Source: Tolypeutes matacus (lineage: Eukaryota > Chordata > Mammalia > Cingulata > Chlamyphoridae). Taken from it: a DNA stretch of 64,000 bases. Under the pieces are notes generated by a model that was not told the DNA's origin, made no database searches, and was given only the letters and a program-made list of their open reading frames with translations. The position numbers and the translations under genes were made by a program. Shown piece by piece: positions 25,398 to 33,790 of this stretch (position 1 is the stretch's first letter; the number at the start of each line of letters is the position of its first letter). Location of the stretch: assembly GCA_026826555.1 (NCBI GenBank), contig JAKSZT010053881.1, forward strand, positions 9,857,485 to 9,921,484, written 5' to 3'.

Positions 25398-25530
25398 GTT
25401 TATCACCAGCATTCTAAAAACCAGACCTAGGAAGAACAACTAGGTCTGGGGACACATGCATGGTTTCTAATATAGCGAATGTTTAGCCTACCCTGATTAT
25501 CACAAAATCAGGACAGTGAGAATATTCGCA
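25398..25530 (-). ncRNA. Candidate H/ACA box snoRNA retrocopy
   Basis: The minus strand folds as hairpin - H box - hairpin - ACA-like box over about 133 nt, the usual length of this class. Hairpin 1 has a 6-bp lower stem (25524-25529 with 25475-25480), a bulged pocket, and a 7-bp upper stem plus a G-U pair (25506-25513 with 25491-25498). The next six bases, AUAUUA (25473-25468), fit the H box ANANNA. Hairpin 2 has an 8-bp lower stem with one bulge (25456-25464 with 25405-25412) and a perfect 10-bp upper stem (25440-25449 with 25421-25430). AUA (25403-25401) lies three bases from the 3' end where ACA is expected. Both pockets sit 17 nt from their box. I do not recognise the family. As a retrocopy inside a dead L1 it is probably not expressed. 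Confidence 0.55.
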
Positions 25531-25536
25531 TGAGTT

Positions 25537-25660
25537 GGTTTTTTTTTCATTTGTTTTGCTTGTTGTTTATTTTTATTTTTTCAGAAGGTACAGGAAACTA
25601 AACCCAGGACCTCCCATGTGGGAATGGGGCACTCAACCTCTTGAACCATATCCACTCCCC
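25537..25660 (-). mobile_element. Monomeric tRNA-derived SINE (S5)
   Basis: A reversed tail (25537-25584) then 'aaactaaacccaggacctcc' and 'ctcaacctcttgaaccata', the reversed B- and A-box regions. About 120 bp, in L1-B ORF1. Its tail is the target into which the snoRNA-SINE composite and probably S3 inserted. Confidence 0.7.
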
Positions 25661-25672
25661 TCTAATGTGTTT

Positions 25673-25674
<2 letters not shown>

Positions 25675-25705
<31 letters not shown>

Positions 25706-25750
25706 TTCTTTTCTTTTTATTTATTTTTTTTTTATTTTTTTTTTATTTTT
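25675..25750 (-). mobile_element. Tail-only retroinsertion
   Basis: A (GTT)n plus T-rich stretch flanked by ctaatgtgttttt (25662-25674) and ctaatgtattttt (25751-25763), one mismatch. No SINE or L1 body is present, so only the reversed A-rich tail of some element was inserted. Confidence 0.5.
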
Positions 25751-26249
25751 CTAATGTATTTTTTATCTCACCTATTGTCTTTCATTCCCATGAGCTCTGT
25801 TACTTTCCTATTCAGGATTTCAAATTCTTTGTGCTTGCTCAATGTCTTCTTGATATTGTCTATCTCTTTTGCCATATTCAACTCATTGATTAGATTTTGG
25901 AAATTTGTGTGCATCTCATTAATTAGTTCTCTCAAATCCTGCGTTTCTTCTGGGTCTTTGATATATTCCTTTTCTTGGGCCATGTCTTCCATTTTCTTAG
26001 TATGGTTCATAATTCTTTGCTGATGTCTAGGCATCTGATTAGGATGGTAGTTTACTGAGATCCTCAATTTCTCTCTCTTTCATAGGGATTTAGTGGCGGG
26101 AGGCAGTGTCTTATTGCTCCTCTTTGGTTCTTGGTTCAACCTGGATCATTAGGATTGTCCCTGTTAGTTGCTCAAAACTAGGCTCTGGACCCTTTATTGG
26201 GTTGCAGACCTGCTTCCTAGGGCCTTGGGGAGGGAGGCTATAAAGGCCC

Positions 26250-26590
26250 GGAAAAAAACCTCTTTATTTACCTTTTTTTTCCCCTCCCCCCCCCCACTTG
26301 CTGTCTGTCCATTCGCTGGGTGATCTTCTGTGTCTGTTTCTTGCCTTCTCTTCTCATTTTTTTCTCCTCCAGGCTTCACCAGGATTTGATCCTAGGGACC
26401 TCTGATGTGGGAGAGAGGCACCCTGTCACTTGAGCCACCTCAGTTCCTGGTTTCTGGCACGTCTTGCCTTGACTCTCCCCTGCATCTCTGTTTTGTTGCA
26501 TCATCATCTTGCTACATGGTTCGCCACTCAGGCCTGGCTCACTGCGTGGGCCCAGCTTACCTGTTCGCCTTTTTACCTCCCTTTTCTCGG
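26250..26590 (-). mobile_element. Dimeric DAS-type SINE (S6), 5' part worn
   Basis: T-rich and C-rich start, then 'aggatttgatcctaggg' and 'cacttgagccacctcagt'. The linker with 'catcatcttgctaca' and 'ggcctggctcac' follows. The second tRNA-like unit is missing or unreadable, so the copy is probably 5'-truncated. It sits in the L1-B 5' untranslated region. Confidence 0.7.
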
Positions 26591-26981
26591 GTAGGAAATA
26601 ATTCCACTCCCCTCTGCATCCTGAACAATCAGTCCTGTTTAGTAGGGAGGGAGATTGGAAGGGCCAGATCTCTTTAATCCCAGATCTCTTTAGTCCGGAG
26701 CTGGCTCCCAAAGCAAATAATGGTGTGGCCCCACCTGGCCTTTGTCTGTAGCCGGCCCAGAGGCCTGAGAATTCAAAAGTGTGTTTAGTGTGTGGGAGGG
26801 TGCCAGCAGTAGCAGCCACAGCTTTAACTCACAGTTTTGCCGTCACAGTTCTTTTGTTTTGTTCCTCTCTCTTGGCGGTATCCAGCCTTCACCTATTGTC
26901 CTAAACCCTAGAAGATATTTTTCTAGGCCATTTCAGCCTAGCTATTTTTATGGAGAGAAGAAAGTCCTGTGTCTTTGTAGT

Positions 26982-26991
26982 CCGCCATCTT
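26982..26991 (-). promoter_or_regulatory. YY1-type motif at L1-B 5' end
   Basis: The reverse complement reads AAGATGGCGG at the extreme 5' end of L1-B. In LINE-1 promoters this YY1 site at the first bases positions transcription start. Its intactness supports a true full-length 5' end. Confidence 0.6.
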
Positions 26992-27879
26992 CCCAGACGT
27001 CTGTTTTCTTGCAATCCTCTCTCACATGGCAGGATCAATATAAAATGATGGCTCTCTTTTCCTGTGTGTCTGTCTCTATTTCTCCATTTACATCAGGCCA
27101 GCAAGAGAGCAGAGACCCAAGCTGGCTCTTAACTCACTTATGAAGTCTAATCAAAAGCCCTAAAGTGATCTTATCAAGTAATCTCATCAAAGGACCTTCA
27201 CCAAATTTAATGCAATCAAAGGTCCCCACACCCACAGGAATGGATTAGTTCAAAAATATAATTTTTCTTTTTGGGATTGCCATAGTATTTATCACATTCA
27301 ATTTCTCTCTTACCTTATTTTCCCTCAGCCCAGATGTTCAGTCCAATACTGAGAGTGGAGAATTGAAGTATCCAACTCTTATTGTACAGATGTCTATTTC
27401 TACCTTTAATTTTGTCAGCATATGCCTCATGTATCTTGAGGCATCCAGGTTAGGTGCATAAATATTTTTTGCAGATATTTCTTCTTGGTGGATTGCCCCT
27501 TTTATTAATATATAATGACCTTCTTCATCTCTTATAAGTTTTGCATTTGTAACCTATTATATCCAATATTGGTACCACTACTCCAAATCTTTTCTGGTTA
27601 CTATTTGCATAGAATATGCAACCTTTCGCTTTCAACCTGATTGTGACCTTATGTCTGAGATAAGTTTCTCGTAGACAGCATATAGGTGGCTCATATTTTT
27701 TTTTATCCATTCTGTCAGTTTGTATCTTTTGATTTGGGGGTTCAATCCATTAATGTTCAGTGTTATTACTGTAAAGGCATTACTTCATCCATTTTATCTT
27801 TTGGCTTTCCTTGTCATATCTTACTATTGTCTGCCTTTTTACCCTTTATGTTACCCTTACTAATACTCTTCATATCTCT

Positions 27880-28836
27880 ACTCTTCTGCAACTCTCACAT
27901 CCTTGACTTTTCCTTTTAGACTGTAGCACTCTCTTTAGTATCTCTTGTAAATCTGGTCTTCGATAACATACTCTTAGTATTTGTTTTTCTGTGAAGACTT
28001 TAAACTCATCCTCATTTTTGAAGGACAGTTTTGCTGGATACAGAATTCTTGGCTGGCAATTTTTCAATACCTTAAATAAATCATACCACTGCCTTCTTGC
28101 CTCATGGTTTCTGATGAGAGATCGGCACTTAGTCTTATTGAGGTTCTCTTCTGTGTGACGCATTGCTTTTCTCTTACTGCTTTTATAATCTTCTCTTTAT
28201 CTCTGGTATTTGTCATTCTGAATAGTAGGTGTTTCAGAGTAGGTCTATTAGGATTTTTTTTCTCTTTGGGGTGTGTTGTCCTTCTTGGAAATTGATATTA
28301 TATCTTTCATAAAGGTTGGGAAGTTTTCAGTCAGTATTTCCTCACATATTCTTTCAGCCCCTTTTCTGTTCTCTTCTCCTTCTGGGACCCTGATAATGTG
28401 TATGTTTGTGCATTTCACATTGTCATTCAGTTCCCAATTCTTTTCTCTTTCTGTTTTCCTGTATTTTCAAGTTCAGATGCTCAGTCCTCCAATTCACTAA
28501 TTCTTTCCTATACCAATTCAAATCTGCTTTTATATGCCTCTAATGTATTTTTAAAATCATCCCTTGTGTCTTTTATTCCCATAAGCTCTGTTACTTTTTT
28601 TTTTGGCACCTTTCAAATTGTTCTTTATGCTCACCCTTTGTCTTCTTAATATCCTTTATCTCTTTAGCCGTATTTTCCTTCAACTCTTTGAATTGATTTA
28701 GGAGATTTATGTGATTGTTATCGATTAGTTGTCTTAAATCCTGCACCTCATCAGGATTTTTGGTTTGTTCCTTTGGCTGAGCCATTTCTTCCAGTTTCTT
28801 AGTATGGCTTGTAATTTTTTTCTGATGTCTAGGCAT
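27880..28836 (-). pseudogene. L1-A ORF1 remnant
   Basis: The probable start codon at 28836 opens 'MPRHQKKITSHTKKLEEM' followed by a charged, glutamine- and glutamate-rich region, typical of the ORF1 coiled-coil trimer part. The C-terminal RNA-binding domain is visible at 28163-27870 with 'CQPRILYPAKLSFKNEDEF'. Stops and shifts separate the pieces. The known role is binding L1 RNA in cytoplasmic particles; this copy is inactive. Confidence 0.8.
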
Positions 28837-29514
28837 GTGATTATGTTGGTGAATTTATTCTGACAGTCGGTTTCTCTATCTTGTCTAGTGGTTTTGTTTC
28901 ATGGCTTTTCTTTGATTTTTGGTTCTACTTATTCTAAGTCTTTAAAACTGCCCAACTTAAGTTATCAAAATAGGCCAGGGACTCACTAATGGGGCCCAGA
29001 TCTGATCTAAGGGGTCTGGGAAGAGAGACTCCAGAAAGCATTTTTTCTCCTTGCAGTTTCTCGACCATCCAGCAGATGACACTTGTCAGCGAATCTTTCC
29101 ATGGAGGTGTCTCTTTCAACCTCCACTTGCCTGAGATTCTGGTCTGGCCAGAACCAAGATTCAAAGCAGGCTCTGCTGGCCAGACTCAAGAGAAACCACT
29201 CTCTGCCCTCTGCCACACCTCCCTCTTCCCAGGGAGGAAGATGTCTGTTCCCCTGTCAGTTGACTTCAGTGAGCCACAAGTTTATCCAGGCTGTTTTCCT
29301 TGGCGGGGGGGGGGGGGGGATGATGTGTGCCATTCCCTGCTATAGGGGCTTATAACTTACAGTTTTCATTTCAGCTTCTTCATCTCTCTGTTCCTCACCC
29401 TCCTGAACAATATGCAGCATTCTCCTGGTCTGCAGATCCTCAAATCCCTTAGACAGCTTTTTGCCCTTCCTCCACTGTTTTTATGAGAGTTGAGCCCTGC
29501 CTGCCTACTCCTAT

Positions 29515-29522
29515 GCCATCTT
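29515..29522 (-). promoter_or_regulatory. YY1-type motif at L1-A 5' end
   Basis: AAGATGGC in reverse complement, about 15 bp from the right target duplication of L1-A. The following G of the ideal motif has changed. Confidence 0.45.
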
Positions 29523-29564
29523 CCTGGAAGTCCAAGACTTAAGTATTTTTGATCCTGAGCCTTA

Positions 29565-29950
29565 GTTTGTCAGAGCTGCTATAACCTACCATACTGGTTG
29601 GTTTAAACAACAGGAATTTATCTTTTCAAAGTTTTGGAGGCTAGAAGTCAAAATAAGGGTGTCAGCAGGATCATGCTTTCTCTGAAGTCTGTAGCATTCT
29701 GGTGGTAGCTTGCTCTGCTGGCCATCATTCAGTCTCTATCTCTGTCACATGGCCATCTATCTCCTACTGTCTCTTTCTCCTGTGTCTAGTGTTCCTCTGT
29801 GGATTAAAGTCACCCCTTATTCAGTTTGACCTCACCTTAACTAATAACATCTTCAAAAATCTTATTTACCAATGGTTTCACATCTACAGGATCAGAGGTT
29901 AGAACCTGAACATGTCTTCATGGGGGACATGATTCAATTCATAACAGGAA
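29565..29950 (-). repeat. MaLR-like LTR repeat, copy 3
   Basis: Starts 'ccttagtttgtcagagctgc', then 'ggtttaaacaacaggaattt' (the reversed polyadenylation region of MaLR LTRs), a central 'tgtcacatggcc', and an end near 'attcaattcataacagg'. This copy is closest to the general eutherian MLT1-type pattern. It lies just outside the right target duplication of L1-A. Confidence 0.65.
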
Positions 29951-30059
29951 GGGACCAAGAAATCACTAGGGATCCAGCCTCTTGCTCCAGTTTCCTCTGC
30001 AGGACTAGAAGCGAATTAAAGCTACAAATGGAGCCTGCTCAGTGGCTATTTTCATTTAC

Positions 30060-30508
30060 TAGGTGGCTAAAAACAATATACCATGAAATGTGTTGGCTTT
30101 TAACATTGAGAATTTATTAGTTTTGCAAGCTTACACTTTTGAGGCCATGAAAATGTCCAAACAAGGCATCATCAAGACTATTCTTTGTTCCTGAAGACCA
30201 ACTGCTGGTGATCGTGGACACCTCTGTCACATGGCAGGGTACGTGGTGGCATAAGTAGTCTCTCCCTTATCTTCCATGTTTCGTTGCTTTCAGCTTTTTG
30301 CTTCTATGGCTTTTTCTTTCTTTTTCTCTGTATTCTTCCTGTATACATAGAAGTAAGAAGAGTAAGACCCTTCCTAGGCCACATCTACCTGAAGCAACCC
30401 ATTCAAAAGGTCCTACTTACAATAGATTTACACCCACAGGAATGGATTAGCTTTAAGAACATGGCTTTCTGGGGTGCATACTGTTCCAAACCACCAGAAT
30501 GGCATAAG
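30060..30508 (-). repeat. MaLR-like LTR repeat, copy 4
   Basis: 'caatataccatgaaatg' then 'gagaatttattag', 'tccaaacaaggcatcatcaa', 'tgtcacatggcagggtac', a CT-rich part, and 'aaaaggtcctacttacaata' with 'cacccacaggaatggatta'. Same order and orientation as copies 1, 2 and 5. Confidence 0.65.
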
Positions 30509-31100
30509 CACTATTTACTCTAGGCTAAGCTTGATTCTTCCTACACAGCGCTAAGTTCCAGGACCAGGTGGAAGTGAGGAGGAGAAATGCAAGAACAAGT
30601 GATAGGTCCCTTCAACCTGCAGAACTCTCTTTAACATCTCTGTAGGTCTGGTCTAGTGATGATGAACTCCTCAGCTTTTTATCTAGGAATGTCTCACTCA
30701 TTCATAAAAGACAATTTTGCTGGCTATAGAATCCTGGGTGGCAATTTTTGCTGTCAGTACCTTAAATATATTTTCCCACTGCCTTCTTGCCTCCATAATT
30801 TCTGATGAGTCTTATTGAGTCTCCCTTGTATATCACATGTTGCTTCTCTCTTGCATTTTTCCGAATTTTCTCTTGATTTTTGACATTCGACAATCTGATT
30901 ATAATATGCCACGGCATGTGTCTATTTGGGTTTATTCTGTTTGGAGTTTTTTGAGCATCTTGGAAATGTATAGTCATGTCTTTCACTAAAGTTGAGAAGT
31001 TTTCAGCCATTATTTCCTTAAATATCCTCTTTGCCCCTTTTACTCTTTCTTCTCCCTCTGGGGACTACCACAAGGCATATGTCACTACACTTGATAGTAT

Positions 31101-32011
31101 GTTTTAGATTCGTTGTTGCTAAAAAAAATACCATGCAATGTTTGTCTTAAACAGTGGGAATGTATTGGTTCATGGTTTGAGGCTAGGAGAAGTCCAAATC
31201 AAGGCATCATTAATGCATTACAAAGATGCATTATCTTTATCATCACAAAGATGCACAAAGATGTTTTAGGCTAGCTGCCAGAGATCCTTTGTCTTTGGTG
31301 CTTCTGTCACATAGGAATGCTCATGGCAGCCTTTCCTGGCCTCTCCCTTCTCTTCCAATTCCATTGACTTTCAGCTTCTGGCTGGTCCCTTTGTAGCTTT
31401 TTTCTCTCTGTGACCTTATCCATAAGGCCTTCCATAATAGGCTTAAGACCCATCTTGGTTTATACCTTCTCTGAAGTAATCTCATCAAAAGGTCCTGTTT
31501 ACAAGGGTTCATACCCACAGGAATAGATTCAGTTTAAGAACATGTTGTTCTGGGAAACAGATGTAGCTCAAGCAATTGGGCTCCCATCTACCATATGGGA
31601 GGCCCCGAGTTCAATTACCAGGGCCTCCTAGTGAAGGCAAGCTGGCCTGCACCATGGAGAGTTGATGGCCTGCGCCGTGGAGAGCTGGCGGCCCACGCCA
31701 CGGAGAGCTGGTGCAGCAAGATGACACAACAAAGCAAGACGCAGAGGAGAGACAGTGAGAGATGCAGCAAACCGGGGAGATGAGGTAGTTCAGGCAATTG
31801 AGTGCCTCTCTCCCACACCGGAGGTCCCAGGATCGGTTCCTGGTACCTCCTAAAGAGAAAAGCAGACACGGAAAACACACAGCGAGTGGACACAGAGAGC
31901 AGATAGTGAGTGCAAAAACAACAAGGGGGCGGGGGGTAAATAAAATAAATCTTAAAAAAAAAAAAAAAAAGAACATGTTGTTCTGGGGTACATAGCTCCA
32001 AATCACCGTGG
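31101..32011 (-). repeat. MaLR-like LTR repeat, copy 5, split by a SINE
   Basis: Pieces 31101-31554 and 31971-32011. Landmarks are 'gtccaaatcaaggcatcatt', 'tctgtcacataggaatgc', 'aaaaggtcctgtttacaa' and 'cacaggaatagattcagttt'. It carries a small internal duplication of 'cacaaagatgca' near 31210-31260. It is nested in L1-C and hosts SINE S7. Confidence 0.6.
31555..31970 (+). mobile_element. Dimeric DAS-type SINE (S7) with 17-bp TSD
   Basis: Flanked by a perfect duplication gaacatgttgttctggg (31538-31554 and 31971-31987). The left unit reads 'atgtagctcaagcaattggg' with the B-box region 'gagttcaattacc'. A linker holds about three imperfect 24-bp tandem units ('gtggagagctggcggccc'). The right unit has 'aggtagttcaggcaattgag' and 'aggatcggttcc'. 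It ends in 'aataaatctt' and A17. An excellent example of the family's full structure. Confidence 0.9.
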
Positions 32012-32664
32012 TGTCCCACCGATTTCTCAGGCTCTTTTTACTTTTCTTTATTCTTTCTTCATTCTGTTCCTCAAACTGGATGATGTCAATTATCTTTCTC
32101 TAATTCTTTCTCCTGCCAGCTCCAATCTGCTGTTGAACTCCTCTAGAGAATTTTTGAATTTCTGTTACTGTGGACTTTATCTGTGTTCAGTTCCTTTTCA
32201 TAATTTCCATCTCTATTGATGATCTCTGTGTTCATCCGTGATTTTTCTTATTTCCTTTAGTTCATTGTCCATGTTTTCCTTTAGCTCTTAAGAGCATATT
32301 TAGGACCATTTTTTAAAAGTTTTTGTCTGGCATTCCTATAGCATTCTGTAGGAGAGCTTTATACATGCAGGGCAAGTTTTGGGACATCAAGTTCATCAGG
32401 CCACCACCAGACAGATTGGGCCAGACATAGATGTACCCAGGCAGTGAGGGGTAGGGAAGTGTCCAGCCAGGGTGCCACAAGATCATACTACTTTTAAGAA
32501 GCCTTTTTCATGACTAAGCACTCATCCTATTACTGCGGTCCTTTATTTTCTGGAGCCCTAAGAAAGATGTTTCTGCCAGTTCTTGCTGGTTGTTCAAAGC
32601 TTCTGAAGGAGGATGGAGCCCTGAAACGACTCACTCTGCCATCTTGATCAGTGCAGGACCTCTC

Positions 32665-33790
32665 TTAAACTATTTCTTCATTCAGCAAATAATTATTGAT
32701 CATGTATAGTATACTACTCTAAGAATGAGGAATACAGTGAACCAGATAGACGGAGTCATTGCACTCATGACATTATATTCTTTTGCATGGAGACAGACTG
32801 TAAACAAATAAATAGTATAATCAGGCTGTACTAAGGACTGTGGAGAAAAATAAAGCAGAGTAAGGAAGTAGAGAGGGTAAGAGTAGTGTGAGAGTGGATT
32901 TCAGAGGGGAGAAGTGACATTTAAACAAACCTCAATCACATGAAAGAGTGAGCCTTGCAGAGATCTAGAGGAAGATTGTTCCCTGGAAAGAACATAGCAG
33001 GTGTCAAGCCCCTGAGGTGGAGACATACAGCCTCAGCATAATTAAGTAATAAGGTTGACCAGTATGGTTGGAGTAGAGTAAGCCAGGGTAAGTACTCTTT
33101 CCAACTAGAAAATTTTGTGTGATATTTTCGATTCCTTAAGGCATCTTCCATAATTCACTGACCCAGTGTGCCAGAGAATTTTGATAGACTAGACCCTCAA
33201 TATCCTAAAACCACTGATGCAAGGATCATATGGTTCCTTTGGATTCCTCATCTCCTGCTTTAATTGCTCTAATTCTAAAGAGCCATAGTATAAATTATTT
33301 TTCTGGCTTTACTGCTAACCTTACAGGTACAACTAACTATTCAACTCTGCTGTTGTAGCATGAAAGCATCCAAGTCAATACCTAAACAAATGGGCATGGC
33401 TGTGTTTCAGTCAAACTTTATTTACAAAACCAGTAAGCCAGATTTGGCCCACAAGCCATAGTTTGTTGATGAAATGTATTCAAGAGGAACCTAGGTGGAG
33501 ACTCTGTAGGACTTGGCAATTTATTGGACATAAAACACTAAGGAATGAGAGTCATAGATGGCTGAAGTTTCCAGTCCCCAGAAGGTTTTGATGGAAATGA
33601 GAGGTTACAAATTCAGGCTTGAATATAGTACCTTTGAGGTACCTTTTGGACATCCAAGGGGAGAAAAATCTCAGGACTGTAGTTAGAGATTTGAATCATT
33701 GATAGTCAAAGGCATGAGGTTGGATATAGTGCAAAAAAGAAAAGGGTCAATATAAAACCTTAGGTAAGGCCTTTAATTAATGGGATGATG
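32665..33790 (+). repeat. Ancient interspersed repeat, broken copy
   Basis: The segment at 32665-33130 starts with 'ttcattcagcaaataattatt' style sequence and runs to 'ggagtagagtaagccagg'. The segment at 33590-33790 contains 'ggacatccaaggggag'. Both agree in order with the unresolved old family at 2690-5320. The intervening 33131-33590 is unrecognised. Confidence 0.45.

Larger units (their letters stand above)
24833..25530 (-). mobile_element. Composite retroinsertion: snoRNA-like RNA + DAS SINE
   Basis: One perfect 16-bp target duplication, tgagttggtttttttt, brackets this block (24817-24832 and 25531-25546). In transcript order it holds a candidate H/ACA snoRNA (25530-25398), 85 nt of unassigned sequence (25397-25313), a dimeric DAS-type SINE (25312 to about 24900), and a T-rich reversed tail. 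There is no second target duplication at the SINE boundary. The simplest reading is a single insertion of a chimeric cDNA, or of a transcript running from the snoRNA into a SINE. The 5' end of the insertion coincides with the predicted 5' end of the snoRNA. Confidence 0.65.
24010..26034 (-). pseudogene. L1-B ORF1 remnant, interrupted
   Basis: The RNA-binding ORF1 protein remnant. The probable start codon at 26034 gives 'MPRHQQRIMNHTKKMEDMAQ', the same opening as in L1-A (28836). An acidic, lysine-rich segment predicted to be coiled coil follows in a frame ending at 25768. The C-terminal RNA-binding region lies around 24000-24300. Between these parts sit S3, the snoRNA-SINE composite, S5 and a tail-only insertion (24691-25750). 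Confidence 0.75.
19556..26999 (-). mobile_element. L1-B, full-length LINE-1, minus strand
   Basis: Flanked by the 11-bp duplication tctgttttctt (19545-19555 and 27000-27010). Reversed, it begins with 'gggaagatggcgga' at about 26993. It then shows a GC-rich 5' untranslated region (to about 26040), ORF1 remnant, ORF2 remnant and a 3' untranslated region. The 3' end, where poly-A is expected, is instead a microsatellite (19556-19610). Inserts within L1-B are SINEs S3, S5 and S6, a snoRNA-SINE composite, and a tail-only insertion. L1-B is better preserved than L1-A and lies inside the LTR-like repeat, so it is younger. Confidence 0.85.
19176..27290 (-). repeat. MaLR-like LTR repeat, copy 2, split by L1-B
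   Basis: Two pieces of one element interrupt L1-A. The left piece (19176-19555) starts near 'tagtttgccaaagggctgc' and contains 'caaatcaaggcaccatcac'. The right piece (27011-27290) continues with 'ctcacatggcagg' and ends with 'cacccacaggaatggatta'. The order matches copies 1, 3, 4 and 5. L1-B sits between the pieces with an 11-bp target duplication. I could not find a clean target duplication for the LTR-like element itself, so its ends are approximate. Confidence 0.65.
15990..27780 (-). pseudogene. L1-A ORF2 remnant (endonuclease-RT), interrupted
   Basis: The reversed sequence follows L1 ORF2. The endonuclease start lies near 27780, and the part up to about 27300 is followed by the LTR insertion. 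Reverse transcriptase and the C-terminal region run from 19175 down to about 15990. There is no usable frame: the RT active-site region near 17440-17460 no longer spells the FADD motif, and homopolymer expansions at 16953-16980 and 17050-17066 add frameshifts. In life the protein would nick DNA and reverse transcribe L1 RNA; this copy is dead. The 60-110 residue frames on the plus strand here are antisense shadows. Confidence 0.75.
14946..29537 (-). mobile_element. L1-A, full-length LINE-1, minus strand, split
   Basis: Read in reverse this is a whole L1: 5' untranslated region (29537 to about 28840) starting near a GATGGC motif, ORF1 remnant, ORF2 remnant, and a 3' untranslated region ending at 14946. 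It is flanked by a 13-bp target duplication with one mismatch (cttaagaattttt at 14933-14945, cttaagtattttt at 29538-29550). The body is interrupted by a SINE at 18648-18768 and by an LTR-like repeat at about 19176-27290, which carries L1-B. L1-specific sequence is therefore 14946-19175 and 27290-29537. Both ORFs are full of stops. A G-run of about 15 lies in the 5' untranslated region near 29307. L1-A must be older than everything nested in it. Confidence 0.85.
30600..32650 (-). mobile_element. L1-C, 5' part of a LINE-1, minus strand, split
   Basis: Reversed, it begins with AAGATGGC (32645-32638, YY1-type motif). It has a GC-rich 5' stretch, an AT-rich coiled-coil coding region and the ORF1 C-terminal domain (a frame at 31010-30762). 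It ends at about 30600 near the ORF1 end. ORF2 is absent, so the 3' part was lost by rearrangement rather than by the usual 5' truncation. It is interrupted by LTR-like copy 5 (31101-32011). Confidence 0.65.
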
